Assembly (NCBI GenBank): GCA_025352915.1
Contig: JANXSA010000679.1
Coordinates: 1-10,276 of the forward strand
Reading direction: 5' to 3'
Source: Rhodospirillales bacterium
GTDB lineage: Bacteria > Pseudomonadota > Alphaproteobacteria > Acetobacterales > Acetobacteraceae
DNA length: 10,276 nt
The translations under genes and the position numbers were made by a program. Positions 1-7,513 of the stretch are shown here, one piece after another. Below the pieces are notes generated by a model. It was not told the DNA's origin. It did not search any database and worked only from the letters and a program-made list of their open reading frames with translations. Numbering within the stretch: position 1 is the stretch's first letter; every line of letters starts with the position of its first letter.

Positions 1-1
1 C

Positions 2-58
2 GCCCGCGCCATCATCGCCGATATGGAACAGGCCCGGCTTGGCAACCTCCCCCGCTGA
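2..58 (+). CDS. C-terminal fragment of an unidentified upstream protein
   Basis: A reading frame enters from the left edge and ends at TGA 56-58. It gives an 18-residue tail (ARAIIADMEQARLGNLPR) that looks helical and charged. Codon use (GCC, CGC, ATC, CTC) matches the neighbouring coding sequence, so it is probably the true end of a gene. The recG start proposed here lies inside it, 20 bases before its stop, which would make the two genes translationally coupled. Too little is present to identify a family. It could also be a chance open frame, because the recG frame is likewise open to the window edge. Confidence 0.45.
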   Translation, partial: ARAIIADMEQARLGNLPR

Positions 59-2135
59 ACGGCCCCCCGCTGAACAGCCGGGCCGCGACCCGCCAGCCGC
101 GGTCGTCGCCCCGCTCTTCGCCCCGCTGACCAGCCAGCGCGGCGTCGGCGAGGCGTTGTCCAAGCTGATCGCGCGCGCCACCGGGGGCACGCGGCTGATC
201 GAGCTGCTGTTCCACCTGCCGGATTCCTACTTCGACCGCCGCGCCCGCCGCAGCATCCGCGACACCGCGCCGGGCGAGATCGCCACCCTGGAAGTCGAGG
301 TCGTCGGCATCGAGCCGGCCGCGACCAGCCGTCAGCCGACCAAGGTCCGCGTCACCGACGGCACCGGCTTTGCCGAGCTGGTGTTCTTCCGCCGCTTTCC
401 CGCCAACCGCCTGATCCCCGGCGCGCGGGTGCTGCTGTCCGGCCGCTTCGGCGACGGCCGGCAGATGCCACACCCCGACTTCATCGTGCCCGCCGACCGG
501 CCGGACCTGTTGCCCGGCATCGAGCCGGTCTGGCCGCTGACCGCCGGCCTGTTCGGCTACCACCTGCGCAAACCTGTGGCGGAGGCGGTGTCGCTTGTGC
601 CCGGCCTCCCCGAATGGCACGACGCCGCGCTGCTGAAGCGCGAGGGCTGGCCCAGTTTCGCGGATGCCCTGCGCGCCCTGCAAACCCCCGCCGAGCTGCC
701 CGGCCTCCAACCCGCCCGCCGCCTGGCCTATGACGAATTGCTCGCCGGCCAGGTGGCGCTGGCGGTGCTGCGCCGGCGCGCCCGCACCCGCCCCGGACGC
801 GCCCTGACCGGCGACGGCAGCCTGCGCCGCGCCGCCTTGACCAATTTCGGCCACGACCTGACCGACGCCCAGCGCACCGCCCTGGCCGAAATCGACGCCG
901 ACCTGACCGCCCCGCGCCGGATGCTGCGCCTGCTGCAAGGTGATGTCGGCTCTGGCAAAACCCTGGTGGCCGCCATGGCGATGCTCTCGGCCGTCGAATC
1001 CGGCGCCCAGGCGGCGATGATGGCGCCGACCGAACTGCTGGCCCGCCAGCACCACCGCACCCTGTCGCGCATCTGCCCGGTGCCGGTCGAACTGCTCACC
1101 GGCTCGGTCACCGGCCGGGCGCGGACCCGCGTGCTGGAGGGTCTGGCCGACGGTTCGGTAAAGCTGGTCATCGGCACCCATGCGCTGATCCAGGAGGGCG
1201 TGGTGTTTCATGATCTGGCCGTGGCGGTGATCGACGAACAGCACCGCTTCGGCGTCGAGCACCGGCTCAGCCTCGGCGCCAAGGGCCTGGCCACCGACGT
1301 GCTGGTGATGACCGCCACCCCGATCCCGCGCACCATTTTGCTGACCCAATGGGGCGAGATGCAGACCAGCCGTCTCGCCGGCAAACCCGCCGGCCGCCAG
1401 CCGATCCGAACCACCATCCACGCTTTGTCCACCCTGCCCGAGATCATCGAGGCGCTGCGCCGCAAGCTGGACGAGGGCGCCCGCGTCTACTGGGTTTGTC
1501 CGTTGGTCGAGGAGAGCGCGCTGATCGACCTGGCCGACGCCGAGGCCCGCTACGCCGAGCTGACGCACACCTTCGGGCCGATCGTCGGCCTCGCCCACGG
1601 CCGCCAGGACAGTTCGGTGCGCGAAGCCGCGTTGCTGGACTTTGCGAGCGGCCACACCCGCATCCTCGTCGCTACCACCGTGATCGAGGTCGGCGTGGAC
1701 GTCCCGGAAGCCACCGTGATGGTGGTCGAACACGCCGAACGCTTCGGCCTGGCCCAGCTGCACCAGCTCCGCGGCCGCGTCGGCCGGGGCCGCGACGCCA
1801 GCTTCTGCCTGCTGCTGCACGCAATCGACCTGCCCGAAAATGCCCGCCGCCGCCTGACCCTGCTGCGCGACACCGAAGACGGCTTCGTCATCGCCGACGA
1901 GGATTTTCGCCTGCGCGGCGGCGGTGATCTTTTGGGCACCCGCCAATCCGGCCTGCCGGGCTGGAAACTGGCCCAGCTCGACCGCGACGAGGACCTGTTG
2001 CACATGGCCGGACGCGATGCCGAACTGCTGGTCCAGAAGGACCCGGAACTGCGCACGGAGCGCGGCGAGGCAATTCGGGTCTTGCTGGCGCTGTTCGAAC
2101 GCGGGGGCGCGGTCAGGACATTGCGGTCGGGGTGA
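39..2135 (+). CDS. recG: ATP-dependent DNA helicase RecG
   Basis: RecG is a superfamily 2 helicase that unwinds branched DNA, regresses stalled forks and processes recombination intermediates and R-loops in the cytoplasm. The 698-residue protein has the full family layout. An N-terminal wedge/OB-fold region spans roughly residues 25-190. The helicase core has Walker A GDVGSGKT (301-308), the DEQH box (399-402), TATPIPRT (425-432) and motif VI QLRGRVGR (576-583). The RecG-specific segment FRLRGGGDLLGTRQSG lies near 623-638. Length is normal for the family (about 690-700). The start is TTG at 39 with only a weak AGG upstream; no ATG or GTG occurs in frame before the conserved FAPLTSQRGVG region, so TTG is the best choice, although the frame stays open to the window edge. 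The first 20 residues are proline/alanine-rich and include a repeated PAE. The gene is convergent with the transporter remnant 11 bases downstream. Confidence 0.97.
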   Translation: MATSPAERPPAEQPGRDPPAAVVAPLFAPLTSQRGVGEALSKLIARATGGTRLIELLFHLPDSYFDRRARRSIRDTAPGEIATLEVEVVGIEPAATSRQPTKVRVTDGTGFAELVFFRRFPANRLIPGARVLLSGRFGDGRQMPHPDFIVPADRPDLLPGIEPVWPLTAGLFGYHLRKPVAEAVSLVPGLPEWHDAALLKREGWPSFADALRALQTPAELPGLQPARRLAYDELLAGQVALAVLRRRARTRPGRALTGDGSLRRAALTNFGHDLTDAQRTALAEIDADLTAPRRMLRLLQGDVGSGKTLVAAMAMLSAVESGAQAAMMAPTELLARQHHRTLSRICPVPVELLTGSVTGRARTRVLEGLADGSVKLVIGTHALIQEGVVFHDLAVAVIDEQHRFGVEHRLSLGAKGLATDVLVMTATPIPRTILLTQWGEMQTSRLAGKPAGRQPIRTTIHALSTLPEIIEALRRKLDEGARVYWVCPLVEESALIDLADAEARYAELTHTFGPIVGLAHGRQDSSVREAALLDFASGHTRILVATTVIEVGVDVPEATVMVVEHAERFGLAQLHQLRGRVGRGRDASFCLLLHAIDLPENARRRLTLLRDTEDGFVIADEDFRLRGGGDLLGTRQSGLPGWKLAQLDRDEDLLHMAGRDAELLVQKDPELRTERGEAIRVLLALFERGGAVRTLRSG

Positions 2136-2146
2136 GGGCGCGCCAC

Positions 2147-2470
2147 CTATCCGCCAACCGGACCGCTGCCGTACTGCGTGAGGATGATGCCGGCAACGAT
2201 CAGCCCCGCGCCCAGCCAGAACACCGGCCGCACCTTCTCGCCAAACATCAGCACGCCCAGTGCCGGCACCAGCACCACGCCGAGCGACATCCACGGATAG
2301 GCCTGGCTGAGCGGCATCCGGCCGAGGATCCAGATCCGCAAGACGGTCGAGACGCCATAAAGCGCCAGCGCGCGGTAGAACACCGGCTGCGTCGCCAGCG
2401 CCACCAGGTTCTGCCCCGCGGGCAAACCCGCGACCCGCTGCGCGACGAGCTTGAACAGGAACTGGCATGA
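2147..2470 (-). pseudogene. 5'-truncated small SMR/EamA-type membrane transporter
   Basis: The minus-strand frame ending at TAG 2149-2147 encodes a hydrophobic protein resembling the small multidrug resistance/EamA/ArnE-like group of four-helix transporters. It begins recognisably at QFLFKLVAQ, continues through FYRALALYGVSTVLRIWIL and PLSQAYPWMSLGVVLVPALGVL, and ends with FWLGAGLIVAGIILTQYG. That accounts for helices 2 to 4. In complete members a first helix precedes the Q-(F/L)-L-x-K motif. Here the upstream in-frame sequence, open as far as an ATG at 2608, is arginine/glycine-rich and polar with no helix, and neither other minus-strand frame supplies one. No start codon lies close to the conserved part. 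The simplest reading is loss of the 5' end, leaving a remnant. A short translated protein starting at 2608 cannot be excluded. The substrate is unknown. Confidence 0.55.
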
Positions 2471-2614
2471 TAACCTAACGCCCTGCCCCCGAGGAGGCGG
2501 GCTGCCCACAACGCCGCCGCAGGCTTGCTTGCTCCCCCGATTGCCCTCCCCTTCGCGCCCCCGCTTGCAAACCCCACCCATTGCGCTATCTCCGCCCCTC
2601 AGCGCCACATCCCC

Positions 2615-2631
2615 GGGGGGGAATCACCGTG
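2615..2631 (+). promoter_or_regulatory. Ribosome binding site and GTG start of the ABC ATPase
   Basis: A G-run followed by AA (2615-2623) sits a few bases before GTG 2629-2631. An in-frame TTG at 2581 would add 16 residues rich in Pro, Arg and His that are not part of the ABC fold and has no comparable purine tract in front of it. GTG is therefore preferred. The rest of the 2471-2628 gap is pyrimidine-rich non-coding sequence. A weak TTGCAA (2565-2570) and TATCTC (2587-2592) pair with a 16-base spacer could be the operon promoter, but the match is poor. Confidence 0.55.
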
Positions 2632-3378
2632 TCAGCCGACAGCAGCACCCCGCTTATCGAGATCGAGGGGCTGACCAAGCGCTTCGGTGCCTTCACCGCC
2701 GTCGATCGCGTCAGCTTCACCGTCGCCCGCGGCGAGGTGCTGGGATTTCTCGGCCCGAACGGTGCGGGCAAGTCCACCACCATGCGCATGCTGGCCGGCT
2801 TCATGAACCCGACCGCCGGAACCGCGCGCATCTGCGGCCATGATGTCCAGACCGACAGCGTCGCCGCCCGCCGCACCCTGGGCTTCCTGCCCGAAGGCGC
2901 CCCCACCTACCCCGAGATGACGGTCGAGGCCTTCCTCGCCTTCGTCGCCGCCATCCGCGGCTATGGCGGCAAGGAAGCCGGGCGCCGCATCGCCCGCGCC
3001 ATCGAGCTGACCACCTTGCAAGGCGTCCGCATGCAGCCGGTGGAAACCCTGTCAAAGGGCTTCAAGCGCCGCGTCGGCCTGGCCCAGGCGCTGTTGCATG
3101 ATCCACCGGTGCTGGTGCTCGACGAACCCACCGACGGGCTGGACCCCAACCAGAAACACGAGGTCCGCGCCCTGATCCAGCAGATGGCGCCCGAAAAGGC
3201 GATCGTCATCTCCACCCATATCCTGGAGGAGGTGGGTGCGGTCTGCACCCGCGCCATCGTCATCGCCAATGGCCGCATCGTCGCCGACGCCACCCCCGCC
3301 GAGCTGGAAAAACTGCATCCCTCCGGCAAGCTGGACGACGTCTTCCGCGCCCTTACCCTGCCTGCGAAAGCCGCCTGA
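2629..3378 (+). CDS. ABC transporter ATP-binding protein, GldA-like
   Basis: This cytoplasmic nucleotide-binding subunit would power the membrane complex encoded by the next three genes. The 249-residue protein contains Walker A GPNGAGKST (42-50), signature LSKGF (141-145), Walker B VLVLDEP (161-167), D-loop GLD (170-172) and the switch histidine in STHILEE (His197). Two variations stand out. The Q-loop position reads FLPEG, with Glu rather than Gln, and the signature is LSKGF rather than LSGGQ. Both are typical of the GldA/multidrug-type ABC-2 ATPase subgroup as I know it, so the protein is probably active. GTG is chosen as the start because of the purine tract just upstream. The permease gene begins 13 bases after the stop. 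In Bacteroidetes, GldA-type ATPases pair with GldF and GldG in gliding; no motility role can be inferred here. Confidence 0.93.
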   Translation: MSADSSTPLIEIEGLTKRFGAFTAVDRVSFTVARGEVLGFLGPNGAGKSTTMRMLAGFMNPTAGTARICGHDVQTDSVAARRTLGFLPEGAPTYPEMTVEAFLAFVAAIRGYGGKEAGRRIARAIELTTLQGVRMQPVETLSKGFKRRVGLAQALLHDPPVLVLDEPTDGLDPNQKHEVRALIQQMAPEKAIVISTHILEEVGAVCTRAIVIANGRIVADATPAELEKLHPSGKLDDVFRALTLPAKAA

Positions 3379-3391
3379 CAGGCGCAACACA

Positions 3392-4111
3392 TTGATCGTC
3401 GCCCGGCGCGAACTCGGCGGCTATTTCGCCACCCCGGTGGCCGTGGTGTTCATCGTGATCTTCCTCGCCCTCCAGGGGGTGCTGACCTTCAACCTCGGCA
3501 ATTTCTTCGACCGCAACCAGGCCGATCTCGCCCCGTTCTTCAACTTCATCCCCTGGGTGTTCCTGTTGCTGGTGCCGGCCATCACCATGCGGCTCTGGGC
3601 CGAGGAACGCCGGCTCGGCACCATCGAATTGCTGCTCACTCTGCCGATTACCCAGGGTCAGGCGGTGGTCGGCAAATTCCTCGCCGCCTGGGCGTTCTGC
3701 GCCATCGCCTTGGCGCTGACGTTTCCGTTCATCCTGACGGTGAATTTTCTCGGCAAGCCGGATAACGGGGTGATCGCCACCGGCTATCTCGGCGCACTCC
3801 TGGTGGCTGGCGCCTTTCTGTCGGTCGGCTCCGCCCTGTCGGCGGCGACCAAGAATCAGGTGATCGCCTTCGTGCTGGCCGTCGCCGTCTGCTTCCTGTT
3901 CGCCGTCGCCTCGTATCCGTTGGTCACAGATTTCCTGTCCAAGACGGTGCCGACCCTGGCCGAAGTGGCCCGCCGCCTGTCGGTGGCCGAGCGTTTCCAG
4001 GGCTTTACCCGCGGCGTGATCTCGCTGCGCGACCTGGTCTATTTCGCCAGCTTCATCGGGTTCTGGCTCTATCTGAACACCGTCATCGTCGAACATCGCA
4101 AGGCGGACTGA
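3392..4111 (+). CDS. ABC-2 type permease, GldF-like
   Basis: This is the inner-membrane subunit of the ABC complex. With TTG 3392 as the start the protein has 239 residues and about six hydrophobic helices (roughly 14-34, 52-68, 94-118, 130-150, 157-177 and 213-233). The N-terminal ARRELGGYFATP, followed by a helix, and the MRLWAEERRLGTIELLLTLP segment (66-85) are characteristic of ABC-2 permeases of the GldF/NosY type, where a cytoplasmic amphipathic element contacts the ATPase. The frame extends upstream into the ATPase gene, but that part is a shadow of it. TTG 3392 is the nearest start to the conserved ARREL motif and lies 13 bases after the ATPase stop. The ribosome site is weak, consistent with translational coupling. 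The stop is 4 bases before the GldG-family start. Confidence 0.9.
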   Translation: MIVARRELGGYFATPVAVVFIVIFLALQGVLTFNLGNFFDRNQADLAPFFNFIPWVFLLLVPAITMRLWAEERRLGTIELLLTLPITQGQAVVGKFLAAWAFCAIALALTFPFILTVNFLGKPDNGVIATGYLGALLVAGAFLSVGSALSAATKNQVIAFVLAVAVCFLFAVASYPLVTDFLSKTVPTLAEVARRLSVAERFQGFTRGVISLRDLVYFASFIGFWLYLNTVIVEHRKAD

Positions 4112-4115
4112 GCAC

Positions 4116-6017
4116 ATGCGCCGTCTCTGGACCTCTGTCGTCGGCGTGGTGGCCGTGCTGGCCATCCTGGTCGGCGTCAACCTCGTCGCCGAATACCGGC
4201 TTTCGCAGACCAAGCTCGACCTGACGCAGCAGCGGCTTTACACGCTCGCCCCGGGCACGCGGAAAATCCTCGCCGAACTCAAAGACACCATCACCCTGCG
4301 CTTCTACTATTCGCGCGCCCTGGGCAGCCGCATCCCGATGTACGGGGCATACTCCGACCGCATCAGCGAGATGCTGCGCGAATACGCCTCGGCCTCAGGC
4401 GGCAAGATCCGCCTGGAATTCTACGACCCCGAGCCGTTCAGCCAAACCGAGGACCGGGCGGTGGCCTACGGTCTCCAGGGCGTGCCGATCGACCAGTCCG
4501 GCGAGCAGGTCTATTTCGGCCTCGCCGGCTCGAACCTGCTGGACGATGAACGCACCGTGGCGTTCTTCCAGCCGGAGCGCGAGCGCTTCCTCGAATTCGA
4601 CCTGACAAGGCTGATCTATGAGCTGTCGAGCCCGAAGCGGCCACTGATCGGCATCATGTCGTCCCTCCCGGTCGATGGCGACCCGCGCGCCATGATGATG
4701 TCGCAGAACCGCGCCGCCGGTCAGCCCTGGGTCGCCACCATGCAACTGCGCCAGGCCTTCGGCGTGCGCAACGTGCCGCTCGACGCACAGGTGATCGACC
4801 CGGAGATCCAGGTGCTGCTGGTCGCCCACGCCCAAAATCTGTCGCCCAATACGCTCTACGCCATCGACCAGTTCGTGATGCGCGGCGGCCGGCTGATGGC
4901 GATGGTCGACCCGCATAGCGAGGCCCAGGCCGCCACCCCGAACCCGCAAACCGGCCAGCCGCCGAGCGACACCGCAAGCTCCCTCGCCACCCTGTTCGAC
5001 GCCTGGGGTATCGCCTATGACGGCACCCAGATCAGCGCCGACATCAAGGGCGCCTGGCGCGTCCGCGGCTCGGCCAATGACCGCGCCCAGCCGGTGGACT
5101 ACGTCGCCTGGTTCAACATCCGCGACGGGCTCAACACCAACGACCCCGCCACCGCCGAGCTGACCCAGGTCACTGTGGCCTCGGCCGGCTCGCTGACCAA
5201 GAAGGACGGGGCGACGATCGACTTCACCCCGCTGCTGACGACCTCGGAATTGTCCGGCGTGGTGCCACTGGAGCGGATCAAGAATTTCCCGGACCCCGGC
5301 CGCATCCTCGCCGAGTTCAAGCCGGACGGCGTGCGCCGGGTGATCGCCGCCCGGGTGCGCGGCGAACTGGCCTCGGCGTTCAAGGAGGCGCCGCCACCGC
5401 CGGCTGACGCGAAAGAGAAAGTAACCCTGCCCGAGCACCGCGCCAAGACCGACGGCACCGCCAACATGGTCGTCGTAGCCGACAGCGACATGCTGGGCGA
5501 CCGCTTCTGGGTCCGGGTGCAGGAGTTCTTCGGCCAGCAGGAGGCAACCCCGTTCAGCGATAACGGCCCGTTCGTCGCCAACCTGATCGGCACCCTGGCC
5601 GGCGGTGACGCGCTGATCGGCCTGCGCTCGCGGGGCACCTCGCTGCGGCCGTTCGACCTGGTCGAAGACATGCAGCGCACCGCGGAGGCGCGCTTTCGTG
5701 CCACCGAACAGGAACTGACCAAGCATCTGGACGAGACGCAGAAGAAGCTCACCGAACTGCGCACCGGACGGGGTACGCAGGGCGCGAACGCGGTGATCTC
5801 CGAGCAGCAGCGGGAGACCATCGATGCGCTGCGGCGCGACATCACCGACACGCGCGGCAAGCTGCGCAATGTGCAGCTGGAATTGCGGCGCGACATCCGC
5901 TCGCTGGAGAACCAGCTGCGGATGTTCAACATCGTGCTGGTCCCCGCGGTGCTGGCGCTGATCGCGATTGTCCTGGGCATCGCCCGGCGGCAACGGCGTG
6001 CCCGAGCACGGGCGTGA
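4116..6017 (+). CDS. GldG-family ABC transporter auxiliary protein
   Basis: This 633-residue protein belongs to the family annotated as an auxiliary component of ABC systems involved in gliding motility. It has an N-terminal membrane helix (about 7-24), then the family's opening motif DLTQQRLYTLAPGTRKIL (35-52). A long extracytoplasmic region follows, containing beta-rich blocks such as LRFYYSRALG and EFYDPEPF. Near the C-terminus is a charged heptad-like stretch (roughly 520-600) that should form a coiled coil, followed by a second helix (about 603-623) and an arginine-rich cytoplasmic tail. Two anchors with a large domain between them suggest a periplasmic arm or scaffold attached to the permease. 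ATG 4116 is 4 bases after the permease stop. The gene uses C-rich codons in its first two thirds and more G-rich codons towards its end. The biochemical role is unknown. Confidence 0.9.
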   Translation: MRRLWTSVVGVVAVLAILVGVNLVAEYRLSQTKLDLTQQRLYTLAPGTRKILAELKDTITLRFYYSRALGSRIPMYGAYSDRISEMLREYASASGGKIRLEFYDPEPFSQTEDRAVAYGLQGVPIDQSGEQVYFGLAGSNLLDDERTVAFFQPERERFLEFDLTRLIYELSSPKRPLIGIMSSLPVDGDPRAMMMSQNRAAGQPWVATMQLRQAFGVRNVPLDAQVIDPEIQVLLVAHAQNLSPNTLYAIDQFVMRGGRLMAMVDPHSEAQAATPNPQTGQPPSDTASSLATLFDAWGIAYDGTQISADIKGAWRVRGSANDRAQPVDYVAWFNIRDGLNTNDPATAELTQVTVASAGSLTKKDGATIDFTPLLTTSELSGVVPLERIKNFPDPGRILAEFKPDGVRRVIAARVRGELASAFKEAPPPPADAKEKVTLPEHRAKTDGTANMVVVADSDMLGDRFWVRVQEFFGQQEATPFSDNGPFVANLIGTLAGGDALIGLRSRGTSLRPFDLVEDMQRTAEARFRATEQELTKHLDETQKKLTELRTGRGTQGANAVISEQQRETIDALRRDITDTRGKLRNVQLELRRDIRSLENQLRMFNIVLVPAVLALIAIVLGIARRQRRARARA

Positions 6018-6034
6018 GGGGGGGCATCGAGATG
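6016..6034 (+). promoter_or_regulatory. Ribosome binding site selecting the ATG of the DUF4340 gene
   Basis: The purine tract GAGGGGGGG (6016-6024) lies 7 bases before ATG 6032, a good Shine-Dalgarno position. An in-frame GTG at 6014 overlaps the GldG stop and would add six residues (MRGGIE). That GTG sits within the tract itself and has no ribosome site of its own, so ATG 6032 is preferred. Confidence 0.6.
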
Positions 6035-7069
6035 AGCCGCACGTTCCGCAACACCCTGATCCTCGCCGCCGTCGGCATCGTCGCTCTGTTCGCCGGCTGG
6101 CAGTTCGGCACCCCGTCCCAGGGTGGCGGACAGAAGTCGATCGCACCGGGCACGCTGGTGTTCCCTGGCCTGGCCGCCAAGCTGCAAGCGGCGGAGAAAC
6201 TGACCATCACCACCAAGGGCCACACCATGACCCTGGTGCGGAAAGACGGCATCTGGGGCATCGCTGACCGTGGCGGCTACCGGGCACAACAGGACCGGCT
6301 GCGTGAGTTGCTGACCGGTTTGACCGAGCTTCGGGTGACCGAGGCCCGCACCGCTGATCCCGAGCAGTATGACCGGCTCGGCGTGGGCGATCCGAACAAG
6401 CCGGTGACCACCGCCAACCTGCTGCGGGTGCTCGGGCCGAATGACAGCGTGATTGCGGAGTTGATCGTCGGCCATCGGCGGGTGCGCACGGCGGGCAATG
6501 TGCCCGAGAGCATTTATATCCGGCGTGTCGGTGAGGCGCAGTCGTGGCTGGCCGAAGGGCGGCTTCCGGTGGATGCGGATCCGCAGCTTTGGTTCGAGCG
6601 CGAGATCAGCAACATCCGGCGGGAGCAGGTGGCTTCGGTCGTCTCGACACGGGCGGAAGGCACGCTGGAGTTTGGGCGTGACGGCGAGGCGATGGTGCTG
6701 AAATCACCGGCGGAGCATCCGAAGCTGGATGAGTACCGGGTCGAAGATGTGTTCCGAGGTCTGGATTCGCTGACGCTGACCGATGTGAAGCCGGCGGCCG
6801 AGCAGCCCGGCGAGAAGATCGGCAGCGCCATCTATACCCTGACCGATGGGATGACGGTGACGGTGACGGTGTTCCGTTTGGATGTCGATGTCTGGGCGCA
6901 GTTCCAGGCGGCCGGCGAAGGCGAGGCGAAGGCGAAGGCGGACGCCATGAATGCGCGCGTTGCCGGTTGGGCCTATCAGCTTGGCTCATGGAAGGAAAAA
7001 TCCTTCGTGCCCAAGCTGGAGGAATTGAAGGCGGAAGTGGCTGAGCCGGAGAAGAAAGAAAGCGAGTGA
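6032..7069 (+). CDS. DUF4340 domain protein, membrane-anchored
   Basis: This 345-residue protein starts with a short basic end and one hydrophobic helix (about 8-24), and the remainder is predicted periplasmic. The region from LVFPGLAAKLQAAEKLTI (42-59) through MTLVRKDGIWGI and the AQQDRLRELLTGLTELRV block (85-102) to DRLGVGDP matches the DUF4340 pattern: a repeated beta fold with a Trp in 'xxGxW' and an 'xxLxxLxxLxVxE' helix. The C-terminus is lysine/glutamate-rich. DUF4340 genes commonly sit directly after GldG-family genes, as here (14-base gap), so it is probably a further subunit of the same envelope complex. Its molecular function is not known. Its TGA overlaps the GTG of the Nudix gene. 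Codon use is more G-rich than in the first operon genes. Confidence 0.88.
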   Translation: MSRTFRNTLILAAVGIVALFAGWQFGTPSQGGGQKSIAPGTLVFPGLAAKLQAAEKLTITTKGHTMTLVRKDGIWGIADRGGYRAQQDRLRELLTGLTELRVTEARTADPEQYDRLGVGDPNKPVTTANLLRVLGPNDSVIAELIVGHRRVRTAGNVPESIYIRRVGEAQSWLAEGRLPVDADPQLWFEREISNIRREQVASVVSTRAEGTLEFGRDGEAMVLKSPAEHPKLDEYRVEDVFRGLDSLTLTDVKPAAEQPGEKIGSAIYTLTDGMTVTVTVFRLDVDVWAQFQAAGEGEAKAKADAMNARVAGWAYQLGSWKEKSFVPKLEELKAEVAEPEKKESE

Positions 7070-7512
7070 GCCGCGAATACCCCGCCCGACCGATCGTCGG
7101 GATTGGCGTGGCCGTGCTGCGCCCGGGCGCAGGGGCTGTGCCCGAGGTGCTGCTGGTGCGTCGGGGCAAGGCTCCGAATATCGGGTCCTGGGCATTGCCC
7201 GGAGGCGCGCAGGACCTGGGCGAGACCGCGGCGGAGGGGGCGCGGCGGGAGATCATGGAGGAATGCGGGCTGCTTCTGGGCGAGGTGCACCTGGCGGCGA
7301 ATGTTGATTCGATCCACCGCGATCCCGATGGACGCGTCCGATATCACTATACCATCATCGATTTCGCCGCCCTGTGGCAGGGGGATGTGGCGGTTGCGGC
7401 GGATGATGTGTCCGAGGTGGCTTGGGTCGCGGTCGATGCCCTGGAAGCCTACCAGTTGTGGAGCGAGGCGATTCGGGTGATCGGGATCGCGCGCGGATTG
7501 TTGGGCGTTTAG
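7066..7512 (+). CDS. Nudix hydrolase
   Basis: This is a 148-residue single-domain cytoplasmic hydrolase of nucleoside diphosphates linked to another group. The Nudix box GX5EX7REUXEEXGU is complete: Gly47, Glu53, Arg61-Glu62, Glu65-Glu66 and Gly68. These supply the Mg-binding glutamates. Flanking features fit the family: VGIGVAVLRP as the first strand, a VLLVRRGKAP segment and GSWALPGGAQDLGE before the helix. The sequence does not settle whether the substrate is ADP-ribose, a dinucleotide polyphosphate or an oxidised nucleotide; length and box resemble ADP-ribose pyrophosphatase/MutT-like members. GTG 7066 overlaps the upstream stop in a GTGA arrangement, indicating translational coupling to the DUF4340 gene. 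Whether this reflects shared function or only shared transcription is unclear. Confidence 0.93.
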   Translation: MSREYPARPIVGIGVAVLRPGAGAVPEVLLVRRGKAPNIGSWALPGGAQDLGETAAEGARREIMEECGLLLGEVHLAANVDSIHRDPDGRVRYHYTIIDFAALWQGDVAVAADDVSEVAWVAVDALEAYQLWSEAIRVIGIARGLLGV

Positions 7513-7513
7513 G

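Noticed and set aside
57..75. GAAC...GAAC near the recG start as a possible second SOS box
   Set aside because: The spacing is 11 bases, not 7, and the intervening sequence is GC-rich. It is the product of a 10-base coding repeat and lies inside the recG frame.
12..2468. 818-residue open frame on the minus strand opposite recG
   Set aside because: It is antisense to a fully recognisable RecG, has Gln/Gly/Ala-rich low-complexity translation, and runs through the convergent transporter remnant. It is a high-GC shadow frame.
5099..6475. 458-residue minus-strand open frame opposite the GldG and DUF4340 genes
   Set aside because: Its translation shows no domain and is Ser/Arg-rich. It crosses two well-supported genes whose codon bias lies on the plus strand.
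6277..6513. Short minus-strand frames inside the DUF4340 gene
   Set aside because: There is no ribosome site, domain or codon bias; they are shadows of the plus-strand gene.
7085..7101. CCCGAC/GTCGGG hairpin just after the Nudix start, as a possible attenuator or terminator
   Set aside because: It lies within coding sequence for the conserved first strand and has no T-run. Six-base palindromes are expected by chance at this GC content.
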